A DNA stretch of 64,000 nt from CAYGTO01 sp964352815 (lineage in GTDB: Bacteria; Pseudomonadota; Alphaproteobacteria; Rickettsiales; UBA3002): positions 124,001 through 188,000 of the forward strand of contig CAYGTO010000003.1 of assembly GCA_964352815.1 (NCBI GenBank). Reading direction: 5' to 3'. The stretch's first letter is position 1. The number at the start of each line of letters is the position of its first letter. Below the pieces are notes generated by a model that ran no database searches, was not told the DNA's origin, and saw nothing but the letters and a program-made list of their open reading frames with translations. Position numbers and translations under genes: made by a program. Below, one piece after another: positions 1-8,066 of this stretch.

Positions 1-90
1 GTGGCCTTAGTAATATGGCACCCACCTGACCACACGGGTCACGGGAGGTTTTATGCATCCCACGGCCAGCGCGGTACTTTACCTAAGGTC
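1..90 (+). ncRNA. ssrS: Probable 6S RNA (3' part, truncated by window edge)
   Basis: The first ~90 bases look like the 3' arm of 6S RNA, the RNA that binds the sigma-70 RNA polymerase holoenzyme. A CACCC/GGGT-type pairing (around 20-40) is followed by a conserved-looking ACGGCCAGCGCGGTAC segment (62-77) resembling the ACAGCC..GGCGGCATC closing stem of E. coli 6S. Position supports it: 6S genes commonly lie directly upstream of fau/ygfA, as here. The 5' arm is outside the window, so the fold cannot be verified. Confidence 0.5.
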
Positions 91-94
91 CACT

Positions 95-706
95 ATGCAT
101 TCGCCACTTTCCTATCACCCTGACCAGCTTCCCTATGAAAAACAACGGCTTAGGCAGAAACTACTGACCCAGCGCCAACAATACCCAGCCGATAAGCGCC
201 TGTTCGCGGCCGAGTCGATCGCGCAGCATTTCATGGACCACCCGCTTCTCGCCTTTGATGCGCCTGTGGCGGGCTATATTGCCATGCGCGGCGAACTCGA
301 TATTACGCTTATTTTTGATAAGCTTAGGAAATACCAAAAAATGACATGCCTCCCCGTTGTTGACGAAAAAGATGCGCCTCTCCTCTTCCGTGAGTGGCAT
401 AAAGGCCAGCCGCTCACCCAAGGCACCTTGGGGGTGAAGGAGCCTGCAGCGGAGGCGGAAACATGCAACCCGCGTATTATTCTCGTTCCTTTGCTCGCCT
501 TTGATCCGGCCGGCTACCGGCTTGGCTATGGCGGCGGTTATTATGACCGGACCATCGCAGCGCTGCGCAGCGCCGATCCATCCAATCCCCCGCTCACTAT
601 CGGAGTTGCCTATGATTTTCAAGAAGTTGACGCCTTGCCAATCGAGCCACACGACATTCGCCTGGATGGGATTCTGACCGAAACCGGCGTGAGTATGTTT
701 TTGTAG
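95..706 (+). CDS. fau: 5-formyltetrahydrofolate cyclo-ligase
   Basis: 203 aa. Converts 5-formyl-THF to 5,10-methenyl-THF using ATP, in cytosolic one-carbon metabolism. The family signature GYGGGYYDR is at residues 144-152, followed by the C-terminal PIEPHD..LDGILTE block (183-196). Length is normal (about 190-200 aa). I chose the ATG at 95 because TAAGG sits 6-10 nt upstream; an in-frame ATG at 53 would add 14 residues overlapping the putative 6S RNA. The gene directly follows that RNA, a conserved pairing in proteobacteria. A D-type repeat begins 12 nt after the stop. Confidence 0.93.
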   Translation: MHSPLSYHPDQLPYEKQRLRQKLLTQRQQYPADKRLFAAESIAQHFMDHPLLAFDAPVAGYIAMRGELDITLIFDKLRKYQKMTCLPVVDEKDAPLLFREWHKGQPLTQGTLGVKEPAAEAETCNPRIILVPLLAFDPAGYRLGYGGGYYDRTIAALRSADPSNPPLTIGVAYDFQEVDALPIEPHDIRLDGILTETGVSMFL

Positions 707-717
707 TTTTCTTGATC

Positions 718-796
718 GCTCCCGCGCTGCACTGCTGTTACGCGCGATGAGCCTGACGGCTGCGCCGACTAAAGGGCTTCGCCTGTTGGCTGCGCT
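718..796 (+). repeat. D-type dispersed repeat, copy 1
   Basis: About 79 bp just downstream of fau. It matches copy 2 at 49405-49463 (inverted; nearly identical over the ~30 bases around the shared GCACTGCTGTTACGCGCGAT) and copy 3 at 52061-52140 (shared GACTAAAGGGCTTCGCCT). It has no ORF and contains short inverted repeats. Function unknown; it may form a hairpin in the fau mRNA 3' end. Confidence 0.75.
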
Positions 797-853
797 TCAT
801 CACTACGCACCTAATTCCTTGCATTGCCTTGATTTTCCTAGTAATCCAATTGA

Positions 854-1684
854 ATGAAGATTTTATTTTGTGGCGATGTGGTCGGGCGCGCAGGGCGCAA
901 AGCGCTTACGCGGTGGATGCCCCAGCTAAGAGAGAAACATCAGCTTGATGCCGTGATTATCAACGGCGAGAACAGCGCGGGTGGCTTTGGCATTACCAAA
1001 GAAACACTGAAAGAAATGCTTGATACCGGCGCCGATGTCATAACCGGCGGCGATCATATCTGGGATCAGCGCGATTGCCCGAAACTGCTTGAACAAGAAC
1101 CGCGCCTACTGCGCCCGCATAACTACCCGGAAGGCAGTCCTGGCAGCGGCTTTCGTACATTCGAGCTAAAGAACGGCCAACGCCTAACCGTCATGCATTT
1201 GCTGGGGCAAATTTTCCATAAGGAATATCTGAACAGCCCATTTGAGTGCGCGAAAGCGTTGCTGGATGGAGTTAAGTTAGGACGCGACACCGATGCGATT
1301 GTGGTTGATATGCACGCGGAGGCGACTTCAGAAAAATGTGCGATGGGGCATTTCCTCGATGGCCAGGTGAGCCTGGTGGTTGGGAGCCACACCCATATTC
1401 CTACTGCTGACAGCCATATTTTACCCAAAGGCACAGCCTATCAGACCGATGCCGGTATGTGCGGCGATTATAATTCAGTGATCGGCTTCGAGCCGTCCGT
1501 CCCGCTGAAACATTACATGACCAAACGTAAGCTGGGCCGAATGGAGGTCGCGAGCGGCGAAGGTACGGTATGCGCCGTGCTGGTTGAAACCGATATTCGT
1601 ACCGGGCTCGCCACCTCGATCGAACCCATCCGCTGCGGCGGGGTCATTGGGATGGACAGCGCGTCCGATCAAAAAGCCGCTTAG
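854..1684 (+). CDS. TIGR00282/YmdB-family metallophosphoesterase
   Basis: 276 aa. Members of this family hydrolyse 2',3'-cyclic nucleotides and related phosphodiesters with a two-metal centre. Visible motifs: GDVVGRAGR (7-15), NGENSAGG (37-44), DMHAEATSEK (152-161), GSHTHIPTAD (177-186) and a C-terminal DAGMCGDYNSVIG block. The usual GNHxWD metal motif reads GGDHIWD (65-71), so the normal Asn ligand is Asp at residue 67. No strong Shine-Dalgarno sequence precedes the ATG, but the N-terminus matches the family. It follows fau in the same direction after a repeat. Confidence 0.9.
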   Translation: MKILFCGDVVGRAGRKALTRWMPQLREKHQLDAVIINGENSAGGFGITKETLKEMLDTGADVITGGDHIWDQRDCPKLLEQEPRLLRPHNYPEGSPGSGFRTFELKNGQRLTVMHLLGQIFHKEYLNSPFECAKALLDGVKLGRDTDAIVVDMHAEATSEKCAMGHFLDGQVSLVVGSHTHIPTADSHILPKGTAYQTDAGMCGDYNSVIGFEPSVPLKHYMTKRKLGRMEVASGEGTVCAVLVETDIRTGLATSIEPIRCGGVIGMDSASDQKAA

Positions 1685-1726
1685 CTAACGCACTGTTTGA
1701 TATTATTTTATCTTATTATGACACGC

Positions 1727-1748
1727 CAATTGTCACACAATTGTCACA
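1727..1748 (+). promoter_or_regulatory. Pho-box-like direct repeat upstream of orphan gene
   Basis: Two perfect 11-bp direct repeats of CAATTGTCACA (1727-1737, 1738-1748) give TTGTCAC-N4-TTGTCAC, matching the PhoB box layout (CTGTCAT-N4-CTGTCAY, 11-bp period). The site ends 50 nt before the ATG at 1799. A very similar site lies upstream of the orphan gene at 51106-51705. Binding by PhoB or another OmpR-type regulator is inferred. Confidence 0.45.
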
Positions 1749-1798
1749 AACGATTGGGCATCTTTACGCTAAAATGAGATTAACAATTAGAGGTAACC

Positions 1799-2554
1799 AT
1801 GGCCATTTTAGATTGGGTAGAACGTCAGGTTTATACAGGGACGAGCCTGTTCCGTCGCAATGTAATGGAGCCTTTAGTGCTCGATACAGAAGATTCATTG
1901 ATAGCACGCGGATGGGATTATTCCTTTGGCGCCTTATTTGATTGGATCGGATCCGCGTTACGCGATGATTACCAACCTATGTTCGCACGTGATGAACGCA
2001 GTGATACGCGCGTTATCCGCGCTGGGGCACGCCGCGAAGGGGTACGCGGTTCAGCAGATGATATCTTAATAAGCGGCGCACAACTTAGCCCGTATGCTGG
2101 CTCGCGCATTTATAATTCACTGCAAGGCATGGAAAATTTTGATTTACGTGATGGTGCAACGGCTGCCGAGATTCAGCGTGTTCAGAATCATTCAACAACC
2201 GTTGTATTGGCTAACCTCATTGCAAGCATCGAAGAAGGCGCTACGAAAGGACAAACGATTGACCTAAGAAAGCTCGACATTAGACAAGATGCATTCAACC
2301 GTAATGCACACCTGCTCGGTCAACACGCTGATCAAGCAGTGGTTGACGGTGTTCTTGACCGAGATGAAATTACAAAGATCACTCGTGACCCTGAATTTAG
2401 GGCCGCACGCAGCTTACTCACAGATATCGCGAATGCGGGAAGCAGAAGCGCAACGGATGTTCGAGAAGCCTCGGCGCCTCGTACCACTCCTGCTGTAGAG
2501 ACTGATCGGCTCGAAGCGTGGGCAGCGCGGAATTCCGGCGAAAGCCGCGGCTAA
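1799..2554 (+). CDS. Hypothetical protein (orphan)
   Basis: 251 aa, no family recognised. The ATG at 1799 has AGAGGT 5 nt upstream. No signal peptide or convincing membrane segment is seen. The protein is charged and probably soluble. Residues ~180-195 read VVDGVLDRDEI, which resembles the second half of an EF-hand loop, but the first two calcium-ligand positions are missing, so I do not call it calcium-binding. The C-terminal ~40 residues are Ala/Arg/Thr-rich and probably disordered. A Pho-box-like direct repeat precedes it. It converges on the minus-strand orphan at 2590-2931 with a 35-nt gap. Confidence 0.65.
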   Translation: MAILDWVERQVYTGTSLFRRNVMEPLVLDTEDSLIARGWDYSFGALFDWIGSALRDDYQPMFARDERSDTRVIRAGARREGVRGSADDILISGAQLSPYAGSRIYNSLQGMENFDLRDGATAAEIQRVQNHSTTVVLANLIASIEEGATKGQTIDLRKLDIRQDAFNRNAHLLGQHADQAVVDGVLDRDEITKITRDPEFRAARSLLTDIANAGSRSATDVREASAPRTTPAVETDRLEAWAARNSGESRG

Positions 2555-2589
2555 ATTTCATTTAAGATTTGTGTGAAAGGGTAGAGAGC

Positions 2590-2931
2590 CTAGAGCTCTT
2601 CATCATCCTCTTCGATATCGACTTTAGGACGCTTCGGTGCTTTGCGCGATGAATCGCTGGTCTTCGTTTTATTTAGCTTCTGATTCTTTCCATCCCACTG
2701 ATACTGATAGACGATGGTTTTGGTGCCCGTCGTGACGATGTCACCATTCGGGAGCTGAAGCACATCAAAGCCTTTCTGAAGCGCATCGTTGATAAGTGCA
2801 GAAGATTGTCGAAGATAGCCCGCATTCGCCATTAAATCGGTGAGAACCTTGTCCGCATCGGCGCGAGACACTGTTGCCGTATCACCAATCACTGACGCCA
2901 ACTCTGAGATCTTCTGTGCTTTCTCATTCAT
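2590..2931 (-). CDS. Hypothetical protein, acidic C-terminus
   Basis: 113 aa, not recognised. The N-terminal ~70 residues look helical (KAQKISELASVIGD..). A middle segment (VLQLPNGDIVTTGTK) suggests a short beta region. The C-terminal ~35 residues are Lys/Ser-rich and end in an acidic run (DIEEDDEEL). Start at 2931: AGGAG lies 8 nt upstream of this ATG; a GTG 3 codons earlier would overlap that Shine-Dalgarno sequence. It lies downstream of the flagellar block's terminator, so it is probably transcribed separately. Confidence 0.65.
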   Translation of the reverse strand: MNEKAQKISELASVIGDTATVSRADADKVLTDLMANAGYLRQSSALINDALQKGFDVLQLPNGDIVTTGTKTIVYQYQWDGKNQKLNKTKTSDSSRKAPKRPKVDIEEDDEEL

Positions 2932-3244
2932 GCGGATCACTCCTGTTCCTTGTTATTTTTAATTGGTTATACAGGGCTTTTCTATGATTGCACCTGAAAT
3001 TTCCTTACCCAATATTAACTATTTAACTGATCCTCTACGAAAAGCAAAGAAAAGCAGACGGTTTCTCCACAATTGTCATCAAACCTTCATATTTGCGTGA
3101 GCGAAAGTTTGCTCAATCATACAGGCCGCTAGAATCACTCTGGCAAAAAAAAGCCCGCAGCGGGAAGCGGCGGGCAAGGAGCTAGACGACAAAACTCTAA
3201 CAACAAAAAGGATGTCTTTTTGTTCTTTTTATCTCTTATTCGGC
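2932..3244. other. Intergenic region between orphan gene and flagellar block
   Basis: About 310 bp with no convincing gene. It holds the leader of the 2590-2931 gene, an AT-rich stretch, a weak Pho-box-like site (3073-3090: TTGTCAT CAAA CCTTCAT on the plus strand, second half poor) and the flagellar terminator at 3145-3175. Nothing else is seen. Confidence 0.6.
3145..3175 (-). terminator. Rho-independent terminator of the flagellar block
   Basis: Read on the minus strand: GCCCGC, an ~11-nt loop, GCGGGC, then eight T (plus-strand A-run 3145-3152). It lies ~70 nt downstream of the last gene of the minus-strand flagellar series (stop at 3245). Confidence 0.8.
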
Positions 3245-3487
3245 TTACGCTGCCTCCAGCGCATCCATTAATTCATTTGTGGTATGCATGGCGCGCACTG
3301 TCAGCAAATGTGAACGCTGCGCTCCCATGATCTCTTCTAGCACATCAAGTACCTCACTGCGCATCGCGCGCATGTCGCTTTTCGTGCCATTATCATTGGC
3401 TTGAAGCTGCTTGAGATACAACTCATGAAGTGGGTTCATCACCACCGCACCGGTATCCATTTCTATAGTCTTTGCTGCCTGATTCAT
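3245..3487 (-). CDS. Small hypothetical protein at the end of the flagellar block
   Basis: 80 aa, not recognised. It appears all-helical (LHELYLKQLQAND.., VLDVLEEIMGAQ..), without signal peptide or membrane segment. A strong Shine-Dalgarno (GGGAGAG) sits 6 nt upstream of the ATG. It starts 14 nt after fliK ends and is followed by the terminator, so it is probably the last gene of the fliK transcript. A flagellar role (for example a small chaperone) is inferred only from position. Confidence 0.7.
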   Translation of the reverse strand: MNQAAKTIEMDTGAVVMNPLHELYLKQLQANDNGTKSDMRAMRSEVLDVLEEIMGAQRSHLLTVRAMHTTNELMDALEAA

Positions 3488-3501
3488 AATGCTCTCCCGT
3501 G

Positions 3502-5034
3502 TTATACTTTTATGTCGAGACCTTGACTCATATTCACTGCGTAGTGAGCGATATGAGCGTCGGCAATCTCTGCTTCATTGTATTCTTCCTGTTGCAATAA
3601 TGATGCCGAGTTATGCGCCTCATCCGCATTCTCGTCATTCTGACCGCCTTGGTTCAATGAAAACTCAAGCGAGCTCTCATCGCCTTGCAAACCGGCTTGC
3701 TCTAGTGCTTGCTGCAACATCTTCGAATCACGCTGTAGTAAATCAAGCGTATCTTGATTATCCGCACTCACCATCGCTTGGACACGACCATCTTTTCCGA
3801 GTTCGATTTGAATTTCGACGCGGCCAAGCTCAGCAGGCTCAAGCTGAATTTGAATACGATCAAAACCACTGGCTGAGTGTTGACGAATTTGAACGGCAAC
3901 TTGTTCAGTGGGGTTCGTGGGCGCATTCTGACGTGCAAACTCAGCAGAGAACATTTTGCCATGGCCGGTTAATTCATTCGGGCGTTGCGCTTGTTCTACA
4001 CCTAGTTCACTGGTGAACGCTAACGTTTCAAGGCCAGAACCAACTGGGGTGAGAGGCTGAGCAACTTCCTTTGCTTTAGGGCCCGCCATATTCATGGCCA
4101 TGAGGGACGCAGCTCCTTCACTTTTTCCCATAGAACCTTGCTGCGATAAAAGCTGTGACAATGTATCCGCACGATCACTTAGTTGACTATTGCGTGAATC
4201 ATAAGATGCCACATCCAGCCCTTCGGTTACTTCCGTGAGTACAGAAGAAGCGCTCGCCTTACCATTCAAAAGGTCAAGGCTCTTTTGATGCAATGGTGCA
4301 TTCACCGAAGCCGCCGCTACGGGCTGTCGCTGTTGCCCCTGCTCATCCAAGAGGGCATAATTCATTGCGGAATATTGCACATAAGTTTGTTGGTCATCTT
4401 GTAGCAACGCCCCTTCATCAAGAGGGGCTTGCTGTTGCGGAAGCTCTTCACCTGCTGCAGGCGTCAACTCATTCAAACGCAAGCTATCATAATTCACCGG
4501 CTCGAGCCGCCCTGTGTCTGGATTATATTGTAGGGGAATCTGGGCTTTCCCGTTCTCACGCTCAACCATTCGACTGATCAGATCTTGTAGCGTCGTGCCG
4601 TTCTCGTCACCGCTCTGCGTATTCAACACCTTGTCATTCAAAAGTTGGTAAAGCGCATCAGAAGATGTCGTTACGCTTTCTGCACTCTGCCCCCCTGCCG
4701 ATGGAGTCAACGCTTGAAGAGCCTTAAGCTCTTCAGGAGTCGCCTTATCTGCCATCGCTGAAATGCGTTGCAATAGGGCTGCTTCGGTTTCGGTCATCCC
4801 TTCTGTTGAGAAGGCAGCCGGATCAATCGAGGCCGTTTCACCATCGGCAATCTGCTTCAATAGCGTCTGGGCAAAACTTTCCGAGATCGTTTGGTTTTCG
4901 GCCGTGTTCTGAATCACCGTGCCTGATGCGTTGGATGAGCGCTGAGAATTACTCAAGGCGCCTGACACACCGCCACCCATAGCGCCATTCGAAGCGCCAG
5001 AGAGAAGCATATTCATCAAGAGTGGTGTGTTCAT
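3502..5034 (-). CDS. fliK: Flagellar hook-length control protein FliK
   Basis: 510 aa. FliK is the secreted molecular ruler that stops hook growth and switches the flagellar export apparatus to filament substrates. The N-terminal ~350 residues are low-complexity, rich in Ser, Gln and Ala, as usual for FliK. The conserved C-terminal domain (~residues 385-470) carries IQLEPAELGRVEIQIEL followed by helices ending in LQQALEQAGL. AGGT lies just upstream of the ATG. A sigma-54 -24/-12 site is at 5071-5088, so the gene probably has its own late flagellar promoter. Confidence 0.88.
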   Translation of the reverse strand: MNTPLLMNMLLSGASNGAMGGGVSGALSNSQRSSNASGTVIQNTAENQTISESFAQTLLKQIADGETASIDPAAFSTEGMTETEAALLQRISAMADKATPEELKALQALTPSAGGQSAESVTTSSDALYQLLNDKVLNTQSGDENGTTLQDLISRMVERENGKAQIPLQYNPDTGRLEPVNYDSLRLNELTPAAGEELPQQQAPLDEGALLQDDQQTYVQYSAMNYALLDEQGQQRQPVAAASVNAPLHQKSLDLLNGKASASSVLTEVTEGLDVASYDSRNSQLSDRADTLSQLLSQQGSMGKSEGAASLMAMNMAGPKAKEVAQPLTPVGSGLETLAFTSELGVEQAQRPNELTGHGKMFSAEFARQNAPTNPTEQVAVQIRQHSASGFDRIQIQLEPAELGRVEIQIELGKDGRVQAMVSADNQDTLDLLQRDSKMLQQALEQAGLQGDESSLEFSLNQGGQNDENADEAHNSASLLQQEEYNEAEIADAHIAHYAVNMSQGLDIKV

Positions 5035-5070
5035 TTTTTACCTAGTTGATACTAATTCACCTCAGAGATT

Positions 5071-5088
5071 TGCAAAGCGCGTGCCAGA
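5071..5088 (-). promoter_or_regulatory. Sigma-54 promoter for fliK
   Basis: The minus strand reads TGGCACGCGCTTTGCA: GG-N10-GC with the canonical TGGCAC and TTGCA blocks. The -12 GC is at 5072-5073 and the -24 GG at 5084-5085, placing the start near 5061, ~27 nt upstream of the fliK ATG. RpoN with a flagellar activator (FlbD type in alphaproteobacteria) is inferred. Confidence 0.85.
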
Positions 5089-5185
5089 AATAACCTTTGA
5101 GAAAGAGAATAGGATATTGGAGAACATAAAAAAATGCACGCCCACCATGTGTGAACGCGCATTGATCAGCTAAGACGAATTTGTT

Positions 5186-5716
5186 TTACGATGCGATGAT
5201 TTCATTCACCGAATGTTTCATATCATAATCATTATGACTGAAAACATGCTGCCATGCCAATTTCCGTTTTGCATCAACAATGATCGGAGCTTTCGCATTC
5301 ACCGTAATATTGATGATATCACCTACTTTTTCCATTGAAGCAATGAACAGAAACAAGGCCGACTCTTTTTCAACATTTGCTTCCTCACAGGTCTTATGAG
5401 CATCCTCCAATGAAATCACCGGATTCTCCGCTTGCATCGGCATCGTGATGAACGAAATGCTATGATCCTCGAGAGACTGCAATAAACGGAAATGTTCATT
5501 CATTTTTGGCGTTGGAAACTCCGTTAAGCAATATTGCGTCAAGTTCGACAGCCCCAAAATGCCATTTGGAAAAATGACGGGCGCGGCAGGGTTAACCTTA
5601 ACCTCACCAAAACGGCTCTGAATCATCATTTCAGTTTCTGTGCTCTCGTGATCCTCTGGCTGCATCGGCATCATTGTGACGCTTCCTCCTGTTTCAATAC
5701 TGCGTATGTTTTGCAT
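5186..5716 (-). CDS. fliW: Flagellar assembly factor FliW
   Basis: 176 aa. In other bacteria FliW binds CsrA and flagellin, coupling flagellin level to translation. Conserved blocks seen: SRFGEVKVNPAAPVIFPNGI (~34-53), the LQS.EDHSISFI strand (~79-91), NITVNAKAPIIVDAKRK (~136-152) and the terminal SVNEI. The N-terminal ~32 residues are an extra Met/Glu-rich leader compared with the usual ~150 aa. AGGAGA lies 8 nt upstream of the ATG. It lies between the flgN-like gene and fliK. No csrA is in the window. Confidence 0.85.
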   Translation of the reverse strand: MQNIRSIETGGSVTMMPMQPEDHESTETEMMIQSRFGEVKVNPAAPVIFPNGILGLSNLTQYCLTEFPTPKMNEHFRLLQSLEDHSISFITMPMQAENPVISLEDAHKTCEEANVEKESALFLFIASMEKVGDIINITVNAKAPIIVDAKRKLAWQHVFSHNDYDMKHSVNEIIAS

Positions 5717-5777
5717 GACATTATTCTCCTGATTGTAGCGCTAAATGCATGGTTTGACTATGTCTAAGCCCTTTTTT

Positions 5778-6326
5778 CTAACACGTTTGATTCAATTGTA
5801 TCGCAACCGTTTCTTTCGGTGGCGCTGCCTTTTTGCCAAATGCCGTGTAGTTTGACGTTTCCTGAAACTTCTGCGCTGCCTTCGCAATCAGTTCAAAAAT
5901 ACGGCGGTTTACAATGCGCGCCGCGTCTACACGTTTTTTATTTTCCTGTACTGCTCCCGTCATACGCAGGATCGCTTTCTCCAGTTTCGATTTTTCTGGC
6001 ATCTTAAGAGACTTAATCGCTTCAGGGTGCTCAACAATGCGTTTTTTCTGAACTTCTAATGCGCTCGCAAGCTCTCGCTTACGCTCTTGCATTGACTCCA
6101 CCTCTGCCACTCTTGATTGTTTCAGCGCTGCAGACTCTTGATCCAAAAGCTCTGACATTTCTTGCGTTAATGCGAGAAGTTCGCGGATATCGATCGGCTC
6201 AGACGACGTCACCATTTCCATATCACCATCTGCCATAGCGCTTACCCATTCATGCTGCGTCAGATGTTCCGCGCGTTGCATCGAACGATCTACGGTTTCA
6301 TATCCTTTACGTGTATACATACCCAT
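5778..6326 (-). CDS. FlgN-like flagellar export chaperone
   Basis: 182 aa. FlgN proteins are cytosolic helical chaperones for the hook-filament junction proteins FlgK and FlgL. Residues ~45-90 (IDIRELLALTQEMSELL.., ESMQERKRELASAL) match the FlgN pattern of an N-terminal long helix with a Glu/Lys-rich hinge, followed by a second long helix and a Lys/Pro-rich tail. AAGGTGAGG sits 5 nt upstream of the ATG. It starts 17 nt after the flgJ-like gene. Assignment rests on helix pattern and context. Confidence 0.65.
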   Translation of the reverse strand: MGMYTRKGYETVDRSMQRAEHLTQHEWVSAMADGDMEMVTSSEPIDIRELLALTQEMSELLDQESAALKQSRVAEVESMQERKRELASALEVQKKRIVEHPEAIKSLKMPEKSKLEKAILRMTGAVQENKKRVDAARIVNRRIFELIAKAAQKFQETSNYTAFGKKAAPPKETVAIQLNQTC

Positions 6327-6343
6327 AATGCCTCACCTTGATG

Positions 6344-6685
6344 TTATTGCACTTCTTGCATCTGCAAGAGTTGACGCTTAATATCGTCGGCAATTCCTAT
6401 TCCACCAGTCTCTGCAAGAATCTTGCCATATTCATCTACGAGTAATTCTTGAAACACATCTTCACCATAACCACCGCCCGTGACTTCATCCTTAGGCACA
6501 GTATCGAACATGCTTTGCAGCATCTGCGCAATAAAGACAGCCTCAAACTCTTCTGCTACCTTATTGATCTCCGCTTCGCTTTGCGCGCCCTGCAGCTGCA
6601 TCGCCTTCGATTTCGCCGCACTGGTTTGGCCCTGCTCCTGGCCAATCTTTGCAATGTTTCCAGCTTGTAAGGTCAAGTTACTCAT
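6344..6685 (-). CDS. flgJ: Rod-binding protein, FlgJ N-terminal domain only (CheL type)
   Basis: 113 aa. It corresponds to the N-terminal rod-capping domain of FlgJ, without the muramidase domain, as is common in alphaproteobacteria (also named CheL/FlbY). Visible: VAEEFEAVFIAQMLQSMFD and GGGYGEDVFQELLVDEYGK. I chose the ATG at 6685 because AGGGGGG directly precedes it, 7 nt after the flgI stop; the longer ORF would overlap flgI. Co-transcribed with flgI. Confidence 0.85.
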   Translation of the reverse strand: MSNLTLQAGNIAKIGQEQGQTSAAKSKAMQLQGAQSEAEINKVAEEFEAVFIAQMLQSMFDTVPKDEVTGGGYGEDVFQELLVDEYGKILAETGGIGIADDIKRQLLQMQEVQ

Positions 6686-6692
6686 ACCCCCC

Positions 6693-7919
6693 CTATTTCG
6701 CCACAATATCGGCCTGCAACGCCCCTGCAGACTTAATGGTTTGTAAAATCGTAATCAGGTCGCGCGGCCCAACACCAAGTGAATTCAATCCCGCCACCAA
6801 GTCACGTAGCGTTGCACCGGTCTCAAGGACTGTTAAACGTTGATTATTATCTTCATCCACTTCAATGTCCGTGCGAGGGACCACTTCCGTTGTCGCGCCC
6901 TCCGGCGCAAATGGATTAGGCTGCGACACTTGCGGCGTCTCTTCGATTTTCACCACAAGATTCCCCTGTGCCACTGCAACCGTATCAATCCGAACATTCT
7001 CACCCATCACAATTGTTCCCGTTGCTTCGTCGATCACGACGCGTGCGGCTTGATCCGTCTGCACGGTGAGCCTTTCAATGTCTGCCACCAGGCCAGCCAC
7101 ATCCCCTAAATAGGATGGCGGCACCGTCAAACTTACGGTTCCCGGATCTACCGCGCGCGAAGCGCCTGGACCAATTTGCCGGTTAATCGCGTTCGCAACA
7201 TTCTTCGCAGTGGTAACATCAGGATTACGTAGTGCGAGGGTCACTTGACGCAAATCATTCATTGCAAAGGCAATCTCACGCTCTACAATGCCACCATTCG
7301 CAACAAAGCCGCTCGTGGGCACTCCTTTTGTAATATTGGAACCGGACCCCCCTTCATCAGCACCCCGTCCAGCCGAAAAACCACCGATCGCAATCGGCCC
7401 TTGCGCCACAGAATAGATATTTCCATCCGCCGCATAAAGCGGGGTCGCCAAAAGTGTTCCGCCCAACAAGCTGCTTGCATCACCCAACGCACTGACGGAC
7501 ACATCGATGGTGCTTCCACCACGTGCAAATCCCGGCAACCGCGCGGTCACTGAAACCGCTGCGACATTGCGTGAACGAAGCTGCGTTAATCCACGCGCAT
7601 TCACCCCTTGGCGCTCCAAAAAGGCGAGCAAGCTTTGTTCGGTAAAGGCATTGTTTTGGAGACGATCCCCCGTACCGCTAAGGCCCACCACAAGGCCATA
7701 TCCCATCAGAATATTATCACGCACCCCTTCCACTTCGACGATATCCTTAATTCGCGCAGCATTGGCCGAAGCGGCAAAAAATACCGTTAGCAGCAAGGTA
7801 AAGAGGGCAAAAAATGCGGATGCATGCGTGACAAGGCGATGGACAATCGCCTCATTTCTCAGTCGTTTACGTTCTTTTTCTCGAATTAACGTCGTCATAA
7901 TCTGTCTGCCGGTGTTCAT
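6693..7919 (-). CDS. flgI: Flagellar P-ring protein FlgI
   Basis: 408 aa. Periplasmic P-ring subunit around the flagellar rod in the peptidoglycan layer. Signal peptide: basic N-region, hydrophobic core ~31-47, cleavage after AASANA before ARIKDIVEVEGV. Family blocks: NILMGYGLVVGLSGTGD and the C-terminal LNSLGVGPRDLI. An alternative ATG at 7898 would shorten the long, basic N-region; neither start has a clear Shine-Dalgarno. First gene of the minus-strand flagellar operon, behind a sigma-54 site. Confidence 0.95.
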   Translation of the reverse strand: MNTGRQIMTTLIREKERKRLRNEAIVHRLVTHASAFFALFTLLLTVFFAASANAARIKDIVEVEGVRDNILMGYGLVVGLSGTGDRLQNNAFTEQSLLAFLERQGVNARGLTQLRSRNVAAVSVTARLPGFARGGSTIDVSVSALGDASSLLGGTLLATPLYAADGNIYSVAQGPIAIGGFSAGRGADEGGSGSNITKGVPTSGFVANGGIVEREIAFAMNDLRQVTLALRNPDVTTAKNVANAINRQIGPGASRAVDPGTVSLTVPPSYLGDVAGLVADIERLTVQTDQAARVVIDEATGTIVMGENVRIDTVAVAQGNLVVKIEETPQVSQPNPFAPEGATTEVVPRTDIEVDEDNNQRLTVLETGATLRDLVAGLNSLGVGPRDLITILQTIKSAGALQADIVAK

Positions 7920-7944
7920 GTTCTGTTTTTACTTTACACTCATG

Positions 7945-7966
7945 CGATGCTAAAATCGTGCCAAGC
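7945..7966 (-). promoter_or_regulatory. Sigma-54 promoter for the flgI operon
   Basis: The minus strand reads TTGGCACGATTTTAGCAT: GG-N10-GC spacing, with the -12 GC at 7949-7950 and the -24 GG at 7961-7962. Predicted start ~7937, ~18 nt upstream of the longer flgI start. It shares the intergenic region with the divergent fliX promoter. Confidence 0.8.
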
Positions 7967-7998
7967 AGCGTAATCACTCACACATATTGATCGTTCGA

Positions 7999-8027
7999 TT
8001 GCAGGAGTCTTCGCAATCCGGTATAGT
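7999..8027 (+). promoter_or_regulatory. Sigma-70-like promoter for fliX
   Basis: TTGCAG (7999-8004), a 17-bp spacer, TATAGT (8022-8027). The start near 8034 gives a ~33-nt leader before the ATG at 8067. Early (sigma-70) fliX divergent from late (sigma-54) flgI agrees with the Caulobacter flagellar hierarchy. Confidence 0.6.
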
Positions 8028-8066
8028 TTGCTTAGAGATCAACCCAGCGGCGATAAGGAATTAATC

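Noticed and set aside
2338..2373. EF-hand calcium loop in the 1799-2554 protein
   Set aside because: Only the second half of the loop matches; ligand positions 1 and 3 are not acidic.
3073..3090. Third Pho box
   Set aside because: The second half (CCTTCAT) is poor and the site points away from the nearest gene start.
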